Shown: in pieces, positions 16,342 through 25,561 of the stretch
How positions within the stretch are numbered: position 1 is the stretch's first letter
How the letters are laid out: the number at the start of each line of letters is the position of its first letter
DNA from: Streptomyces sp. NRRL F-5122
GTDB lineage: Bacteria; Actinomycetota; Actinomycetes; Streptomycetales; Streptomycetaceae
Assembly (NCBI RefSeq): GCF_001507435.1
Contig: NZ_LMWH01000117.1
Location: 62,001-126,000 of the forward strand
DNA: 64,000 bases
Reading direction: 5' to 3'
Translations under genes and position numbers: made by a program
The notes under the pieces: model-generated
Told to the model about the DNA's origin: nothing
What the model saw: the letters and a program-made list of their open reading frames with translations, nothing else
The model's database searches: none

Positions 16342-16700
16342 CGCTAGTCGTCACCGGACCTGCCCGTCGGCGCCCTGGCGATGGCCGGGCAGTTGGTGGT
16401 GGGCCCGATCAGGCGTCACTTGCCGCAGCCGCCGCCCGTCGCATCGCGCAAGTACCGCGTTGTTGTTTCTACTCAACCGAGCAACGCAGCTACCCGGCCA
16501 GCCAAGAAGGGGCGACCCGTCTCCACCTCACCATCGACACCGCTCACGCCGCGCAGCCCGCACCGTCCTGGCCGGCCTCGAGCGCATCGTCGTTCGCGGA
16601 ACACGATCCCAGCGACGATGCGTGACCAGACGGTCACACGGCGGAGCCCGATACCCAATCATCGCCCGCACCGTCGGCCACAAGGCCTGGAGCGACAGCC
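16342..16700. other. Gene-free stretch
   Basis: Open frames exist on both strands but have no ribosome binding site, motif or sustained coding character. No repeat or strong hairpin was seen. Confidence 0.4.
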
Positions 16701-16979
16701 ATGACGACACTCCATGAACGCAAGGCCCACCGCAAAGCGGTTCTCCGATCTCTGTACGGGGCCGTCGAACGCAATCGCCCTGAAGTCAGTGGCGCGACAC
16801 TCCGCGACGAGCTCCACGTACCCGACGAAGATCTCACCGCGGCCTGCGCCTTCCTCGTCGGCGAAGGTCTGATCACTGTCGAGTGGACATCGCACAAGAC
16901 CCCCGCCACCGTCTCGCTGACTCATGACGGCATCCGGATCATGGAAGAGGAAGAGGAGTCAGAGTCGACCCCTCAGTGA
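16701..16979 (+). CDS. Small winged-helix protein, unknown role
   Basis: A 92-residue protein: basic helix (HERKAHRKAVLRSLYGAVE), a DELHVPDEDLTAACAFLVGEGLI recognition-type segment, a short wing (VEWTSHKTPATVSLTHDGI) and an acidic tail of glutamates. The order helix - HTH - beta wing - helix is that of stand-alone winged-helix proteins. It may bind DNA or act as a small adaptor. It is monocistronic and convergent with the stomatin gene. No partner is identifiable. Confidence 0.65.
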   Translation: MTTLHERKAHRKAVLRSLYGAVERNRPEVSGATLRDELHVPDEDLTAACAFLVGEGLITVEWTSHKTPATVSLTHDGIRIMEEEEESESTPQ

Positions 16980-17153
16980 GACCGATAGGGATCGCCCTCG
17001 AATGTTCGGCTGCCGCGCCATCCCGCCTCGTAGACCGCACGTCGGATGACGTGGCGAGGCCCCGTCCGTGGTGTGCATAAGGCGTCGACAGCCGAACGGC
17101 GGTTCCGCCAGGGCTGACGGAGGCGCCGGCGAGTTGATCCTGCTTGACTGGAC

Positions 17154-18197
17154 TTACCGGTACTGCTCAGTCTGTCGGTGCCGGGAGGGATCGGTGACGT
17201 CGACGCTGTCGGCTTTGGCTGCGTCGGCGACGGCCGCGGCCGCGGCTTCGGCGGCCTGGGCCGCGTCGTTGGCGGCTTTGGAAGCCATGTCGTCCGACGA
17301 CTTCTCGCGGGTGGCCGGTGACAGGGGAAGCACCTCGCTGAAGGCCCGGGACACGCCCTGGAGTGCGGAGGTGACCTCGCTGGGGATCACCCAGAAGGTA
17401 CTGCCCGAGCCTTGCGCCAGTTGCGGCAGCATCTGGAGGTACTGGTAGGCGAGCAGCTTCGGATCGGGGTCGTTACGGTGCACGGCCTGGAACACCTCGT
17501 CGATAGCGCGGGACTGACCCTCGGCCTGGAGGATCGCAGCGCTACGATTGCCCTCCGCGCGAAGGACAGCAGCCTGCTTGTCGCCTTCAGCGGTGAGAAT
17601 TTGCGACTGGCGTTGTCCTTCGGCCCCGAGAATCGCGGCCCGCTTGTCCCGCTCGGCCCGCATCTGCTTCTGCATCGCGTCCTTGATGGACTGCGGGGGG
17701 TCGATGGCCTTGATCTCGACCCGGTTGACCCTGAGTCCCCACTTACCCGTGGCCTCGTCCAGCACGCCCCGGAGTTGGCTGTTGATGACGTCGCGGGAGG
17801 TGAGAGTCTTTTCCAGGTCCATGGATCCCACGACGTTCCGCAAGGTGGTGACGGTCAACTGCTCGACTGCCTGGAGGAAATTGGCGATCTCGTAGAAGGC
17901 CGCTCGTGGGTCGGTGACCTGGAAATAAAGGACGGTGTCGATCTCGACGACCAGATTGTCCTCGGTAATGACCGGTTGCGGCTTGAAGGAGACGACCTGT
18001 TCCCGTAGGTCGATCTCCGGATGAACGCGGTCGATGTAGGGGATGACGAGGTTGAGACCGGGTTTCAATGTCCGTTGGTAGCGGCCGAGTCGCTCGACGT
18101 TACGAGCGCGTGCCTGGGGCACGATACGGACCGCCCGCATCACGGTGAACACCGCGATCAACGCGACGATCACACCGGCGATGAGGAGCGCATCCAT
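17154..18197 (-). CDS. SPFH/stomatin-family membrane protein (paraslipin type)
   Basis: A 347-residue band-7 protein. One N-terminal membrane anchor (residues 3-22), then the SPFH domain: GRYQRTLKPGLNLVIPYID, EIDLREQVVSFKPQPVITED and AVEQLTVTTLRNVVGSMDLEKTL in pieces, and the PPQSIKDAMQKQMRAERDKRA flotillin helix followed by a long coiled coil of repeating AEG units (about 205-255). The C-terminus is Ala-rich and charged. Such proteins form membrane microdomain scaffolds and regulate proteases or channels. It is the last gene of DUF3040-NfeD-stomatin; NfeD and stomatin are known partners. Confidence 0.92.
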   Translation of the reverse strand: MDALLIAGVIVALIAVFTVMRAVRIVPQARARNVERLGRYQRTLKPGLNLVIPYIDRVHPEIDLREQVVSFKPQPVITEDNLVVEIDTVLYFQVTDPRAAFYEIANFLQAVEQLTVTTLRNVVGSMDLEKTLTSRDVINSQLRGVLDEATGKWGLRVNRVEIKAIDPPQSIKDAMQKQMRAERDKRAAILGAEGQRQSQILTAEGDKQAAVLRAEGNRSAAILQAEGQSRAIDEVFQAVHRNDPDPKLLAYQYLQMLPQLAQGSGSTFWVIPSEVTSALQGVSRAFSEVLPLSPATREKSSDDMASKAANDAAQAAEAAAAAVADAAKADSVDVTDPSRHRQTEQYR

Positions 18198-18201
18198 CGT
18201 T

Positions 18202-18633
18202 TCACTCCCGGGGGTAGACGAGTGCGGTGGTGCCGCTGATCTCGATGACGTCGACGGTCGTTCCGGGAGGAATCACCAGCGTCTCGTCGTAGGTGCGGGC
18301 TGTCCACTCCTCGCCGTCGATGCGGACCCTGCCGCCCATGCCCGTCACCTCCGAAACGGCATAGGCAGTCTTGCCGACCAATGCGTCTATACCGAACCGC
18401 TCCACTTGGGGGTGGAGCAGGTGTCGCAGCGCAATGGGGCGGAGGAACACCACACCGGCTACGGCGACGACGGTGAACACCAAGAATTGGAGAGGAAACG
18501 GCAGTCCGACTGCGGCGAATCCCGCCGTGACCAACGCGGCCGCCCCCAGCATTCCGAGTGCAGCAGTGAGAGTGAAGATCTCCGCCACTGCCAGCGCAGC
18601 TGCAGTGATCAACCAGATCAGCCATGGATCCAT
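18202..18633 (-). CDS. NfeD-family membrane protein
   Basis: A 143-residue short-form NfeD. Three or four hydrophobic helices in the first 75 residues (WLIWLITAAALAVAEIFTL, AALVTAGFAAVGL, FLVFTVVAVAGVVFL) are followed by the soluble OB-fold (ALVGKTAYAVSEVTGMGG, VRIDGEEWTAR, PGTTVDVIEISGTTALV). NfeD OB domains bind the stomatin partner, encoded 4 bp downstream, in membrane quality control. Its start overlaps the end of the DUF3040 gene by 16 bp, indicating one operon. Confidence 0.9.
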   Translation of the reverse strand: MDPWLIWLITAAALAVAEIFTLTAALGMLGAAALVTAGFAAVGLPFPLQFLVFTVVAVAGVVFLRPIALRHLLHPQVERFGIDALVGKTAYAVSEVTGMGGRVRIDGEEWTARTYDETLVIPPGTTVDVIEISGTTALVYPRE

Positions 18634-18845
18634 TGCATGCCTCTTTTGGCTGGTGCGGGTGCCCGAATAGGCGGACGGTCACCCGTTGGCCGCCGAGACG
18701 GGGCCACCGCTCGAAAGACAGGTGCGTGCCTGTACTCTCCCCGCCGACGTGGGCGCCCAGGATCCAGGGCCTGGGTGAGTCGGGGGTCGCTCTGCTCAAG
18801 CTGCTCTTCGAAATCCTTCAGCTGCCTGTCGTCGAAATACGCCAC
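18618..18845 (-). CDS. DUF3040-like small protein
   Basis: A 75-residue basic protein that opens VAYFDDRQLKDFEEQLEQSDPRL, the helix typical of DUF3040 proteins (L-x-x-F-E-x-Q-L). DUF3040 proteins normally continue with two membrane helices; this one instead ends in an Arg/Pro-rich tail, so it is a short or truncated form. GTG 18845 is set by GAGGAGG just upstream. First gene of the DUF3040-NfeD-stomatin operon. Confidence 0.65.
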   Translation of the reverse strand: MAYFDDRQLKDFEEQLEQSDPRLTQALDPGRPRRRGEYRHAPVFRAVAPSRRPTGDRPPIRAPAPAKRGMQWIHG

Positions 18846-19255
18846 AGTTCCTCCTCTCAATGATCAACGAGCCGGAACGGCATCCTTGCTTCCACGATCT
18901 CCCGTGTTCCGCAGCGACCGCAATCGGGACCAGCACCCATTCTGGGATCCCATAGGTGGGGACGTCTTGGTCGAGACAGACGCCGGCGGTGGGGTGAGCT
19001 CGGCTCGAGATGCCGGTGCGCGCGATGATGCTGGGCGGGCGGGGGACCCACCTGGCGGCATGAGACGGCGGGCTGGCCGCGGACCTGAATGGGCCGCAGC
19101 CGGCCGTTGAACAAGGACATCACCGGACGCATGCCGCGCTCGTCGTCGGCGTGTGCCATCGATGCTGGCGGGCAGGCCCCTGCGGCCACAGAGAGGGGTT
19201 CGCTGATCCACCCGTTCGACAGCACGCCGTGCCTGCGGGCCGGGGCACCCCTAGC
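18846..19255. other. Divergent promoter region, no gene called
   Basis: 410 bp between the start of the DUF3040 operon (minus) and the PsiE gene (plus). It presumably holds both promoters. No clear coding frame or long palindrome was found. Confidence 0.4.
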
Positions 19256-19792
19256 ATGCTGACTGTGCGACCCATTCTCCCGAAGATCGAGGGCGGCCGG
19301 GTACAGGGCCTCCTGCAGCTCATCGAGGACGGCATCCACCTCGTCGTCGCGGCGTTCCTCGTACTGCTCGCGGGGCTCCTGAGCGTCGGGGTCGTCCGCG
19401 ACGTCATCAGGTCGATCCAGGGGCCGTACCGCGAGGAGACAGTCGTTCTCTCCGCCCTGGACAACGGCCTTGTGCTGTTCATCGTGGCCGAACTGCTCCA
19501 CACCGTCCGCCTCACCATCAGGAACCAGACCCTCGACGCGGAGCCGTTCCTCGTCGTCGGCCTGATTGCCGGCATCCGCAAGGTGCTCATCGTGACGGCC
19601 GAGGCGGAGAAGTCCTTCCGGTGGAACGTCGAAGGGATCGAACTGGTCATCCTGGCGGGACTGATCCTCGTGATGGCGACAGCGGTGTATGTGTGGCGGC
19701 GCTCCACGCGGCCGGGAGACTACTTCCCGCTCAAGGAGGCGGGGCGCTCCCCGTCGCCGGCGCCGTCACCGACCCCGGTGCGCGGGTCCTGA
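19256..19792 (+). CDS. PsiE-family membrane protein (phosphate-starvation-inducible type)
   Basis: A 178-residue protein with four membrane helices: IHLVVAAFLVLLAGLLSVGVV, a central segment around NGLVLFIVAELLHTV, VGLIAGIRKVLIV and ELVILAGLILVMATAVYVW. The AELLHTVRLTIRNQTLDAEPF stretch is diagnostic of PsiE. Function in phosphate stress is known only from induction in enterobacteria. ATG 19256 is chosen over upstream in-frame starts because it begins just before the conserved part. Its last 73 bp overlap the convergent FUSC gene. Confidence 0.87.
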   Translation: MLTVRPILPKIEGGRVQGLLQLIEDGIHLVVAAFLVLLAGLLSVGVVRDVIRSIQGPYREETVVLSALDNGLVLFIVAELLHTVRLTIRNQTLDAEPFLVVGLIAGIRKVLIVTAEAEKSFRWNVEGIELVILAGLILVMATAVYVWRRSTRPGDYFPLKEAGRSPSPAPSPTPVRGS

Positions 19793-21945
19793 TCCGTCAC
19801 ACCTTCCGCAGCCACGGCCGCCCGCACCCGCTGCTCCTCGCGAGCAGACCCGACGTCCCGTTCCAGGGGTGTGCGGCTCACGGCCGTCGCGAGGTCCTCC
19901 AAGGCCCGCTTCTGCAGTTCCGCCTCGCGCCGCACCACCGGGCTCCCGTCCTCGGCGGCAGCGCCCTCCCACGCGTGGAGCGCCTCCTCCACGCGCCCCC
20001 AGTCCGGATTCCTGTGCTCGCGCACGTCGACTGCCGCCTGCGCGGTGTCCGCCTCCAGGGCCTCGGCGAACCGCTCCGCCTCGGGGGCGAAATGGCTGTC
20101 GGCTCGCGGGACATGGCTCTCCATGAGCATCGTCGCCCGGCCGAACCGCTTGAGCGCCGCCTGCGCCTCCTCCGCCTCGCGCGACGTCAGGCCCGTGGGG
20201 CGGACCGGTTCCTGCCTTGCGCGGTCGAAGGCCTCCTGCCAGGCGGCACGTGCCTCCCTGCTCGCCAGCAGGGCCCTGCGTATGTCGGCGCGATGCTCCC
20301 GGGACGGCTCGGCATAGCTGCGGAGCACCGCGGCCGCGTAGCGGCCGTTGGCGGCGAGCCAGTCCGCAAGCCGGCCCGGCAGCCGGGGCGTCTCCCACGC
20401 AGGAAACACCACGTACGCCAGCATCGCCAGGACCCCGCCGAGAAGGGTGAGCACCATCCGCTCCGGGACCGTCTGCTCCCACGCCTGGCCGCCCATGCCG
20501 AGCAGGAAGACGACGTACGCGGCAGTGAAGCACTGGGAGTAGGCGTAGCCGGTACGGATCAACGTGTACGACAGGCCCGCCGAGACCACCGCCAGCGCGC
20601 CGAACACATGGGCGTCCGGGCCCAGGCCCCGGACGATCCCGGTAGCGAGGGCGACCCCCGCCAGGGTCCCGGCGAAACGGGCCACCGCACGCGCGTACGT
20701 CCGGTGGAAGTCCGGTCGCATCACCATCACCGAGGCGATGGGCGCCCAGTAGCCGTGGCCCAGGGGTAGCCGGGCGGCGATCACATAGCCGAGCGTGGCC
20801 ACCGCCGCCAGGCGGACGGCGTGCCGGAACACGGGCGAGTCGCGGCGGAGCTCACTTCGCACCGCCCGGACGACAACTGGGAGTAGACGGAACATTGTCG
20901 GCCGGATAAGGAACTGCGCGCTCGCGGGACCGGGAGGAGGGGGCGTCTTCCTGGAGGCGCCGCCGCTCCTGGCGACCTCCAACGCCTCGCAGAGCAGTTC
21001 CACGAGCCGCTCGGCGGCCTGCCGGGCGGGCCCCTCCAGTACCTCGTGCTCCTCGTCGACGCGCAGGACGTCAGCGCTTTCGGGCGGCACGCTGGCGGGG
21101 GTGCCGCGGCGAATCGAACGGGCGGCCGCGTCCAGGACGTCGGCGGCCGCTTTGAGCAACTCCCGCGCGCGGTCCCGTCCGGGTCCCTCCGCCGGGGCGC
21201 CGACGTCCGGGTCGGCGAGCGCGGCGACGACCGGCCGAATGCGCTCGGCGAGGCCCCGGGGGCCGTGGAGGACGGGGGGACGGGTGCGGGCTTGTGACGG
21301 CGTCACGGCGGCCGCGTCCCGGGCTGTCATCAACGGCTCCGGGTCGAACGGGGCGCTCGGGTCGTGCCGCAGCCGGCGGGCGTAATCCGCCACAGCGGCC
21401 AGGGCGTCGGCGAGCGCGTCACGATGTGCCCCCCAACGGCGGATCGGGAACAGCAGGATCAGCACGGCCTGCGCCACGCCTCCGAGGGCGATGACCCCGG
21501 CATGCTCCAGGGCTCGGCCGCCGCTCGTGGGCAGGGTGATGGTCACCAGCATGCTGCCGACCGTCGTCGCTGCGACGATCCCAGCGGTCGATCCGACGGC
21601 CCACGCCATGCCCGCGAGGAAGGCCCATACGGCCAGCAGAGGGAGGAACGTCACGAGTCGCCCTGCCGCGAGGTAGCCCACGAAGGTGCTGAGCGCCAGA
21701 CCCGCCCCCGCGCCGAGCGCGATCACCTTGCGTGGACGCCAGGTGCGCTGGAAGGTGGCCCCACCCGCGGAGTAGGCACCGAGGGCAGCGGACGCGGCGT
21801 ATGAAGGGGAGACCAGCCACAGCGCCGGCCCGATGACGATCGCCACTCCAGCGGCCGTGCGCAGCGCGAGCAGGGGCTCCAGCCGCGTCTCCTCGATCGT
21901 GAGCCCGGATCGCACGACCTCCCCGAAGGCCCGCAGCCACGTCAC
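19720..21945 (-). CDS. FUSC family membrane protein (aromatic acid exporter-like)
   Basis: About 741 residues from GTG 21945 (the frame is open to 22065). Two halves, each with a block of about five to six membrane helices followed by a long soluble helical part. Block 1: RTAAGVAIVIGPALWLVSP to about residue 170; block 2 begins HAVRLAAVATLGYVIAARLPLGHGYWAPIASVMVMRPDF, which contains the FUSC signature YWAP.....RPDF. FUSC proteins (YccS, AaeB) export aromatic acids or polyamine-type solutes. The soluble C-terminus is rich in Ala/Glu helices. It ends inside the convergent PsiE gene. Start choice is uncertain. Confidence 0.85.
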   Translation of the reverse strand: MTWLRAFGEVVRSGLTIEETRLEPLLALRTAAGVAIVIGPALWLVSPSYAASAALGAYSAGGATFQRTWRPRKVIALGAGAGLALSTFVGYLAAGRLVTFLPLLAVWAFLAGMAWAVGSTAGIVAATTVGSMLVTITLPTSGGRALEHAGVIALGGVAQAVLILLFPIRRWGAHRDALADALAAVADYARRLRHDPSAPFDPEPLMTARDAAAVTPSQARTRPPVLHGPRGLAERIRPVVAALADPDVGAPAEGPGRDRARELLKAAADVLDAAARSIRRGTPASVPPESADVLRVDEEHEVLEGPARQAAERLVELLCEALEVARSGGASRKTPPPPGPASAQFLIRPTMFRLLPVVVRAVRSELRRDSPVFRHAVRLAAVATLGYVIAARLPLGHGYWAPIASVMVMRPDFHRTYARAVARFAGTLAGVALATGIVRGLGPDAHVFGALAVVSAGLSYTLIRTGYAYSQCFTAAYVVFLLGMGGQAWEQTVPERMVLTLLGGVLAMLAYVVFPAWETPRLPGRLADWLAANGRYAAAVLRSYAEPSREHRADIRRALLASREARAAWQEAFDRARQEPVRPTGLTSREAEEAQAALKRFGRATMLMESHVPRADSHFAPEAERFAEALEADTAQAAVDVREHRNPDWGRVEEALHAWEGAAAEDGSPVVRREAELQKRALEDLATAVSRTPLERDVGSAREEQRVRAAVAAEGVTDQDPRTGVGDGAGDGERPASLSGK

Positions 21946-22065
21946 GGGTGTGAGCCTAGCCGGAACGTCCTGCCGGGTCGCGTCGGCCGCGCCGCCGCCT
22001 CCTTGGCTGCGCCTGTGCTCGGCGGGCGCGTAACCCAGGCCTGACCTGCACTCACAAACCGGCAT

Positions 22066-22303
22066 CCTCGCTTAGAGGTCACTTAGAGGGTGACCACCCC
22101 TAGCTCCGTCTGTTCAGTCCCAGCGGCTGCGGCTCGACATCGTCCTCGTGACCGCTCCGGGATGGCCGGGGGTCGCGAAGGGTGAAGAAGGGTGACGGAG
22201 CTGCCCTGCCGGGACAACACCAGTCCCGTCATCGCCATGATCACCCGCCGGCGCACATCGCGCTGCCGCGGCCCTTGCTCAGCCTGAGGCGCGTCGCCCG
22301 TCG
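22066..22303. other. Region between FUSC start and transposase fragment
   Basis: Presumed FUSC promoter region. No gene, repeat or palindrome of note. Confidence 0.35.
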
Positions 22304-22490
22304 ACGGGGACGCAGTGGGTGCACCTGCCCGAGAAGTACGGCAACTGGCCAGGCGCTACTACCGGCCGCGGATGTAGGCCACCGACATCACCTGGGAACG
22401 CGTGTTCACCTTCATGGTTCAGGCCTACGCCGAGGAGGACCTCAACTTGGCCGTCTCCGTTGACTCCACGACCGTGCGCGCTGGTTCAGG
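22304..22490 (+). pseudogene. IS5-family transposase fragment (middle part)
   Basis: Reads TGTQWVHLPEKYGNWPG in one frame, then after a frameshift near 22370 TWERVFTFMVQAYAEEDLNL and AVSVDSTTVRAG. These are the consecutive middle blocks of actinomycete IS5-type transposases, ending at the first DDE aspartate (VSVDSTTVRA). The N-terminal block is missing here but is found on the opposite strand at 25441-25545. Confidence 0.75.
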
Positions 22491-22608
22491 TCCGACCGGG
22501 AGGCAAGCGATCGCCGCCCGTCTGCCCCGGCCGGAGCCGGCGCGATCGCCGCTCGTCGGCCGGACCGGTCCGGAGGGGAGAGCAGGCGGACGGCGGCCCT
22601 CGGGTCCC

Positions 22609-23784
22609 TTACCGCTTCTGGCCGTTCCCGTGTCCGTTCGGATGCAGGACCACCTTGGTCCAGCCCTCGTCACGGGCGTCGAAGTGCTCGTAGGCGATGG
22701 GGGCCTCGCCCAGGCTGAGTTCGTGGGAGACGACGAAGCTCGGTGTTGCCTTCTCGCCGGCGATCAGATCCCGCAGCGCCCGGTTGTACCTCTTCACCGG
22801 CGCCTGCCCGGTGCCCATGTGCTGGCCCTTGAACCACATCATGCCGAAGTCGATCGGGACCTTGCCTTGCGCCTCCAGCTCCCCCTGGGCCTCGGCACCG
22901 CCGGGGTCCTCGGGCAGGAACACGCCCACCACTCCGATGTCGCCCGTGAACCTGACCGAGTCGATCAGTCCGTTGAGCGTGAGGCTGGCGTCCTCGTGTC
23001 CCTCGGGGTCGTGCGCCTGGTAGCCGACGCACTCACAGCCGTTGTCGGCGCCCAGACCGAGGGTCGCCTCCTTGACGACCTCCGCCGGCTTCTGCTCGGC
23101 GGTGTTGATCGGGATGGCCCCAATCTCCTCCGCCTTGCGCAGCCGGTCGGGCTGGAAGTCGGCCACCCAGACGCGCCCGGCGCCCTTGAGGAGGGCCGAG
23201 TAGGCCGCCATCAACCCGACGGGACCGGCCCCGAAGACGATCGTCTGGTCGCCCGGCTTGACGTGGGCCATCTCGGTGGCGTGATAGCCGGTGGGGAAGA
23301 TGTCGGCGAGCATCACATAGTCGGTCTGCCGCTCGGCGGCGTCCTCACCCAGACGCAGCGCGTTGAAGTCGCCGTAAGGCACGCGCAGCAGTTCCGCCTG
23401 GCCGCCCTGGTAGGGACCCATGTCGGCGAATCCATAGGCGGCTCCGGCGAGGGCCGGTTCCGGCTGCATGGTCAGGCAGTAGTTGGTCAGACCCCGCTCG
23501 CACTGCTTGCAGAAGCCGCAGGCGATGTTGAAGGGCAGGACCACGTACTGGCCGACCTGGACCTTGCGGACGGCCGAGCCGACCTCCACGACCTGGCCCA
23601 TGTTCTCGTGTCCCAGGGTGCGGCCAGGCTCGAACGAGGTGCGGCCCTCGTACATGTGCAGGTCCGAACCGCAGATGTTGGTGGTGGTGATCTTGACGAT
23701 GATGTCGCAGGGGTGTTCGATCTTCGCGTCCGGTACGTCCTTCACCGTGACCGTTCGCGGGCCTTCGTATACCGCTGCTTTCAT
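22609..23784 (-). CDS. Glutathione-independent formaldehyde dehydrogenase / zinc alcohol dehydrogenase
   Basis: A 391-residue medium-chain zinc dehydrogenase. Catalytic zinc site: NICGSDLHMYEGR (Cys about 38) and LGHENMGQVVEVGS (His-Glu); structural zinc cluster: CGFCKQCERGLTNYC; NAD loop: VFGAGPVGLMAAYSALL with DFQPDRL after it. The long insertion with GCECVGYQAHDPEGHEDAS, absent from ordinary alcohol dehydrogenases, places it with the Pseudomonas putida-type formaldehyde dismutase/dehydrogenase group that keeps NAD bound. GAAGGAGG precedes the ATG. It is monocistronic; its neighbours suggest a detoxification or stress role. Confidence 0.9.
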   Translation of the reverse strand: MKAAVYEGPRTVTVKDVPDAKIEHPCDIIVKITTTNICGSDLHMYEGRTSFEPGRTLGHENMGQVVEVGSAVRKVQVGQYVVLPFNIACGFCKQCERGLTNYCLTMQPEPALAGAAYGFADMGPYQGGQAELLRVPYGDFNALRLGEDAAERQTDYVMLADIFPTGYHATEMAHVKPGDQTIVFGAGPVGLMAAYSALLKGAGRVWVADFQPDRLRKAEEIGAIPINTAEQKPAEVVKEATLGLGADNGCECVGYQAHDPEGHEDASLTLNGLIDSVRFTGDIGVVGVFLPEDPGGAEAQGELEAQGKVPIDFGMMWFKGQHMGTGQAPVKRYNRALRDLIAGEKATPSFVVSHELSLGEAPIAYEHFDARDEGWTKVVLHPNGHGNGQKR

Positions 23785-24088
23785 GATGGCCTCCTTCGGC
23801 GCCGCGGCATGACCGCAGCACGGCGGTGATGGAGACGGCGCAAAGAGCCAGACTCCCGGGAGTTCGTGCGACGGGGTCCGTGGCTCCGGTATGCCTCTGT
23901 GGGCCGTTCACCCGGTTCAGGTGGAACGGTGGTGCCGCCGCCGACCCGCCAGGCGGAGCTTCGGCGCTGCGGCGGCGTGCTGTCCGGGTCCCCCTCGGCC
24001 CCCGACGCGAAACGGCCACGCACCGACAGACCCGGAATCTTCGGACCCGGACGACCACCGACCACGCATCTCCGACCCAGGTCACCAG
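23785..24088. other. Gene-free stretch upstream of formaldehyde dehydrogenase
   Basis: Contains the ribosome binding site and presumed promoter of the dehydrogenase. No further gene or clear hairpin was found. Confidence 0.4.
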
Positions 24089-25210
24089 CTAGTCACCGTG
24101 GTCGTTCTGGAGCATGTGGCGACGTTCCTGTTCGCGCTTCGAGTAGGCGGCTGCCCGGATCGCCTCGTCGCTCTCCAGGCCGGATCCCAGCGCGCCGCCC
24201 ACGGTGGCGACCGAAGCGACGAACCATGACAACGTCAAGTATTCCGTGGCATGCAACGGGGTTCGTGTGACGGAAGCGAACACTCGGTCGTTGACGATGA
24301 ACAGAGCCCACACCAAGTTGATGACGATCAAACCCCCGTAGCAGACGAGCACCCCGATACCCACGGTCATGACCGTCGAGGCGTTGTAGAGCCTCGCCCT
24401 CTGCCTCGCCTCCGGCGAGACCTCTGCTGATCGATGCCACAGCTGTGCGTCCACGATCAGCCAGCCGGTCATCAGCGCGACGGACCCGACCGTGGCGATC
24501 ACGAGGCGTGGCGTGCTCAGGGACTCGGCCAGGCTCCAGATGGTGGAGTTCACAGTGGCGACTGCTCCCGTGGCGAGTGCGGCCGCCAGGGCTTTCGACA
24601 AGCCCGGCACCAAGCGCCACGGCCGGTTGGCGCGGACCATACCGACGAGCACCCTCAGGTAACCGCGGGGCCCGCTGACGACGTACCGAAGATCAGCGGT
24701 CTCCTCCTCACCGACCTGGCCCGGGTGAACAGGCGCGAGACGACTGACGAAGGGCCCCAACAGCGGCTGGTTCTGCGGAGGTCCCTCAGCCCCGGTGGCC
24801 CGCGGTCCCGCCAAGCTGAGCACGGCTTCTTCCACGGCCCGCCGGGCCCTCCTCTGCAGACGCAAGCCCCCCAGCGGAGGAAGAGACAGCAGCGCCAAGC
24901 CGTGTTCGTGACTCAGATCAACAACGACCTTGCGCCCGTGTGAGTGCAGCGGAAGGTCGGTGAGGGCCACGACGATGTCCCAACTCTCCGCTCTTCCACG
25001 GTCCATGATCCGGCGCATCAAGGTGGGCGGGTCCTCTGTCCCTGCGGTGAAGGGCTCGCTGACCACCTCGACGTCGAACCGTCGCCCCTGGCCTGACTTA
25101 TCGGCGAGCCGAGCAGGAAGTATCCGGGCCATGCGCTGCGCGATCTCCGTGGGCGCGTCCGGATCCGCCAGGAGAGCCACGACCGTAACGCCCTGAGACG
25201 ACACCCGCAT
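24089..25210 (-). CDS. Membrane protein with soluble N-terminal domain, unknown
   Basis: A 373-residue protein. Residues 1-200 are soluble and alpha/beta-like: VTVVALLADPDAPTEIAQRMA, WDIVVALTDLPLHSHGRKVVVDLS, with no catalytic motif recognised. From residue about 205 come a conserved YLRVLVGMVRANRPWRLVPGLSKAL segment and four membrane helices (VIATVGSVALMTGWLIV, VMTVGIGVLVCYGGLIVINLVW, and YLTLSWFVASVATVGGALG last). ATG 25210 has AAGGAG 4 nt upstream. A decayed paralogue of the C-terminal half lies at 25562-25990 in the opposite orientation. A sensor or channel role is possible but not shown. Confidence 0.7.
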   Translation of the reverse strand: MRVSSQGVTVVALLADPDAPTEIAQRMARILPARLADKSGQGRRFDVEVVSEPFTAGTEDPPTLMRRIMDRGRAESWDIVVALTDLPLHSHGRKVVVDLSHEHGLALLSLPPLGGLRLQRRARRAVEEAVLSLAGPRATGAEGPPQNQPLLGPFVSRLAPVHPGQVGEEETADLRYVVSGPRGYLRVLVGMVRANRPWRLVPGLSKALAAALATGAVATVNSTIWSLAESLSTPRLVIATVGSVALMTGWLIVDAQLWHRSAEVSPEARQRARLYNASTVMTVGIGVLVCYGGLIVINLVWALFIVNDRVFASVTRTPLHATEYLTLSWFVASVATVGGALGSGLESDEAIRAAAYSKREQERRHMLQNDHGD

Positions 25211-25440
25211 GACTCCTTCTCGTCGGCTGCCCCCGCGATCGCAAGTGCCCACAGGATGCCCGCGAGGTAATGTCGACGCCGCGTGACACGCTGGCCCCCG
25301 CCAGCAGGTGCAGGCGGTACGGCCAGATCTCCTCGTCTTCCTCCTACAGGGCCTGCTCCAACCACCGGGCCACGTTCGCGTTCGCCACCGCGAACACCCG
25401 CTCCGCGCCACCCAGGCCCGCACCGCACGCTGCGCCACCA

Positions 25441-25545
25441 GCCATCCCTCTTCGGTGTCCGGCTCGGGAGTAACGGTTCGATCCGCGCCCCCTGCGCGTC
25501 AGCCAACGGCACACCCGGACCAACGATCCGATGATCCAAACGCAC
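25441..25545 (-). pseudogene. IS5-family transposase fragment (N-terminal part)
   Basis: Reads HRIVGPGVPLADAQGARIEP then LLPSRTPKRDGWW, the opening block of IS5-type transposases (PLSDAQWARIEPLLP...). It breaks off where the next expected blocks are those found on the plus strand at 22304. Between 25211 and 25440 the minus strand holds further broken reading (VFAVANANVARWLEQAL, then EEIWPYRLHLLAGASVSRG) from an unrecognised gene. Confidence 0.7.
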
Positions 25546-25561
25546 GGCTAACCTAGGCGGG

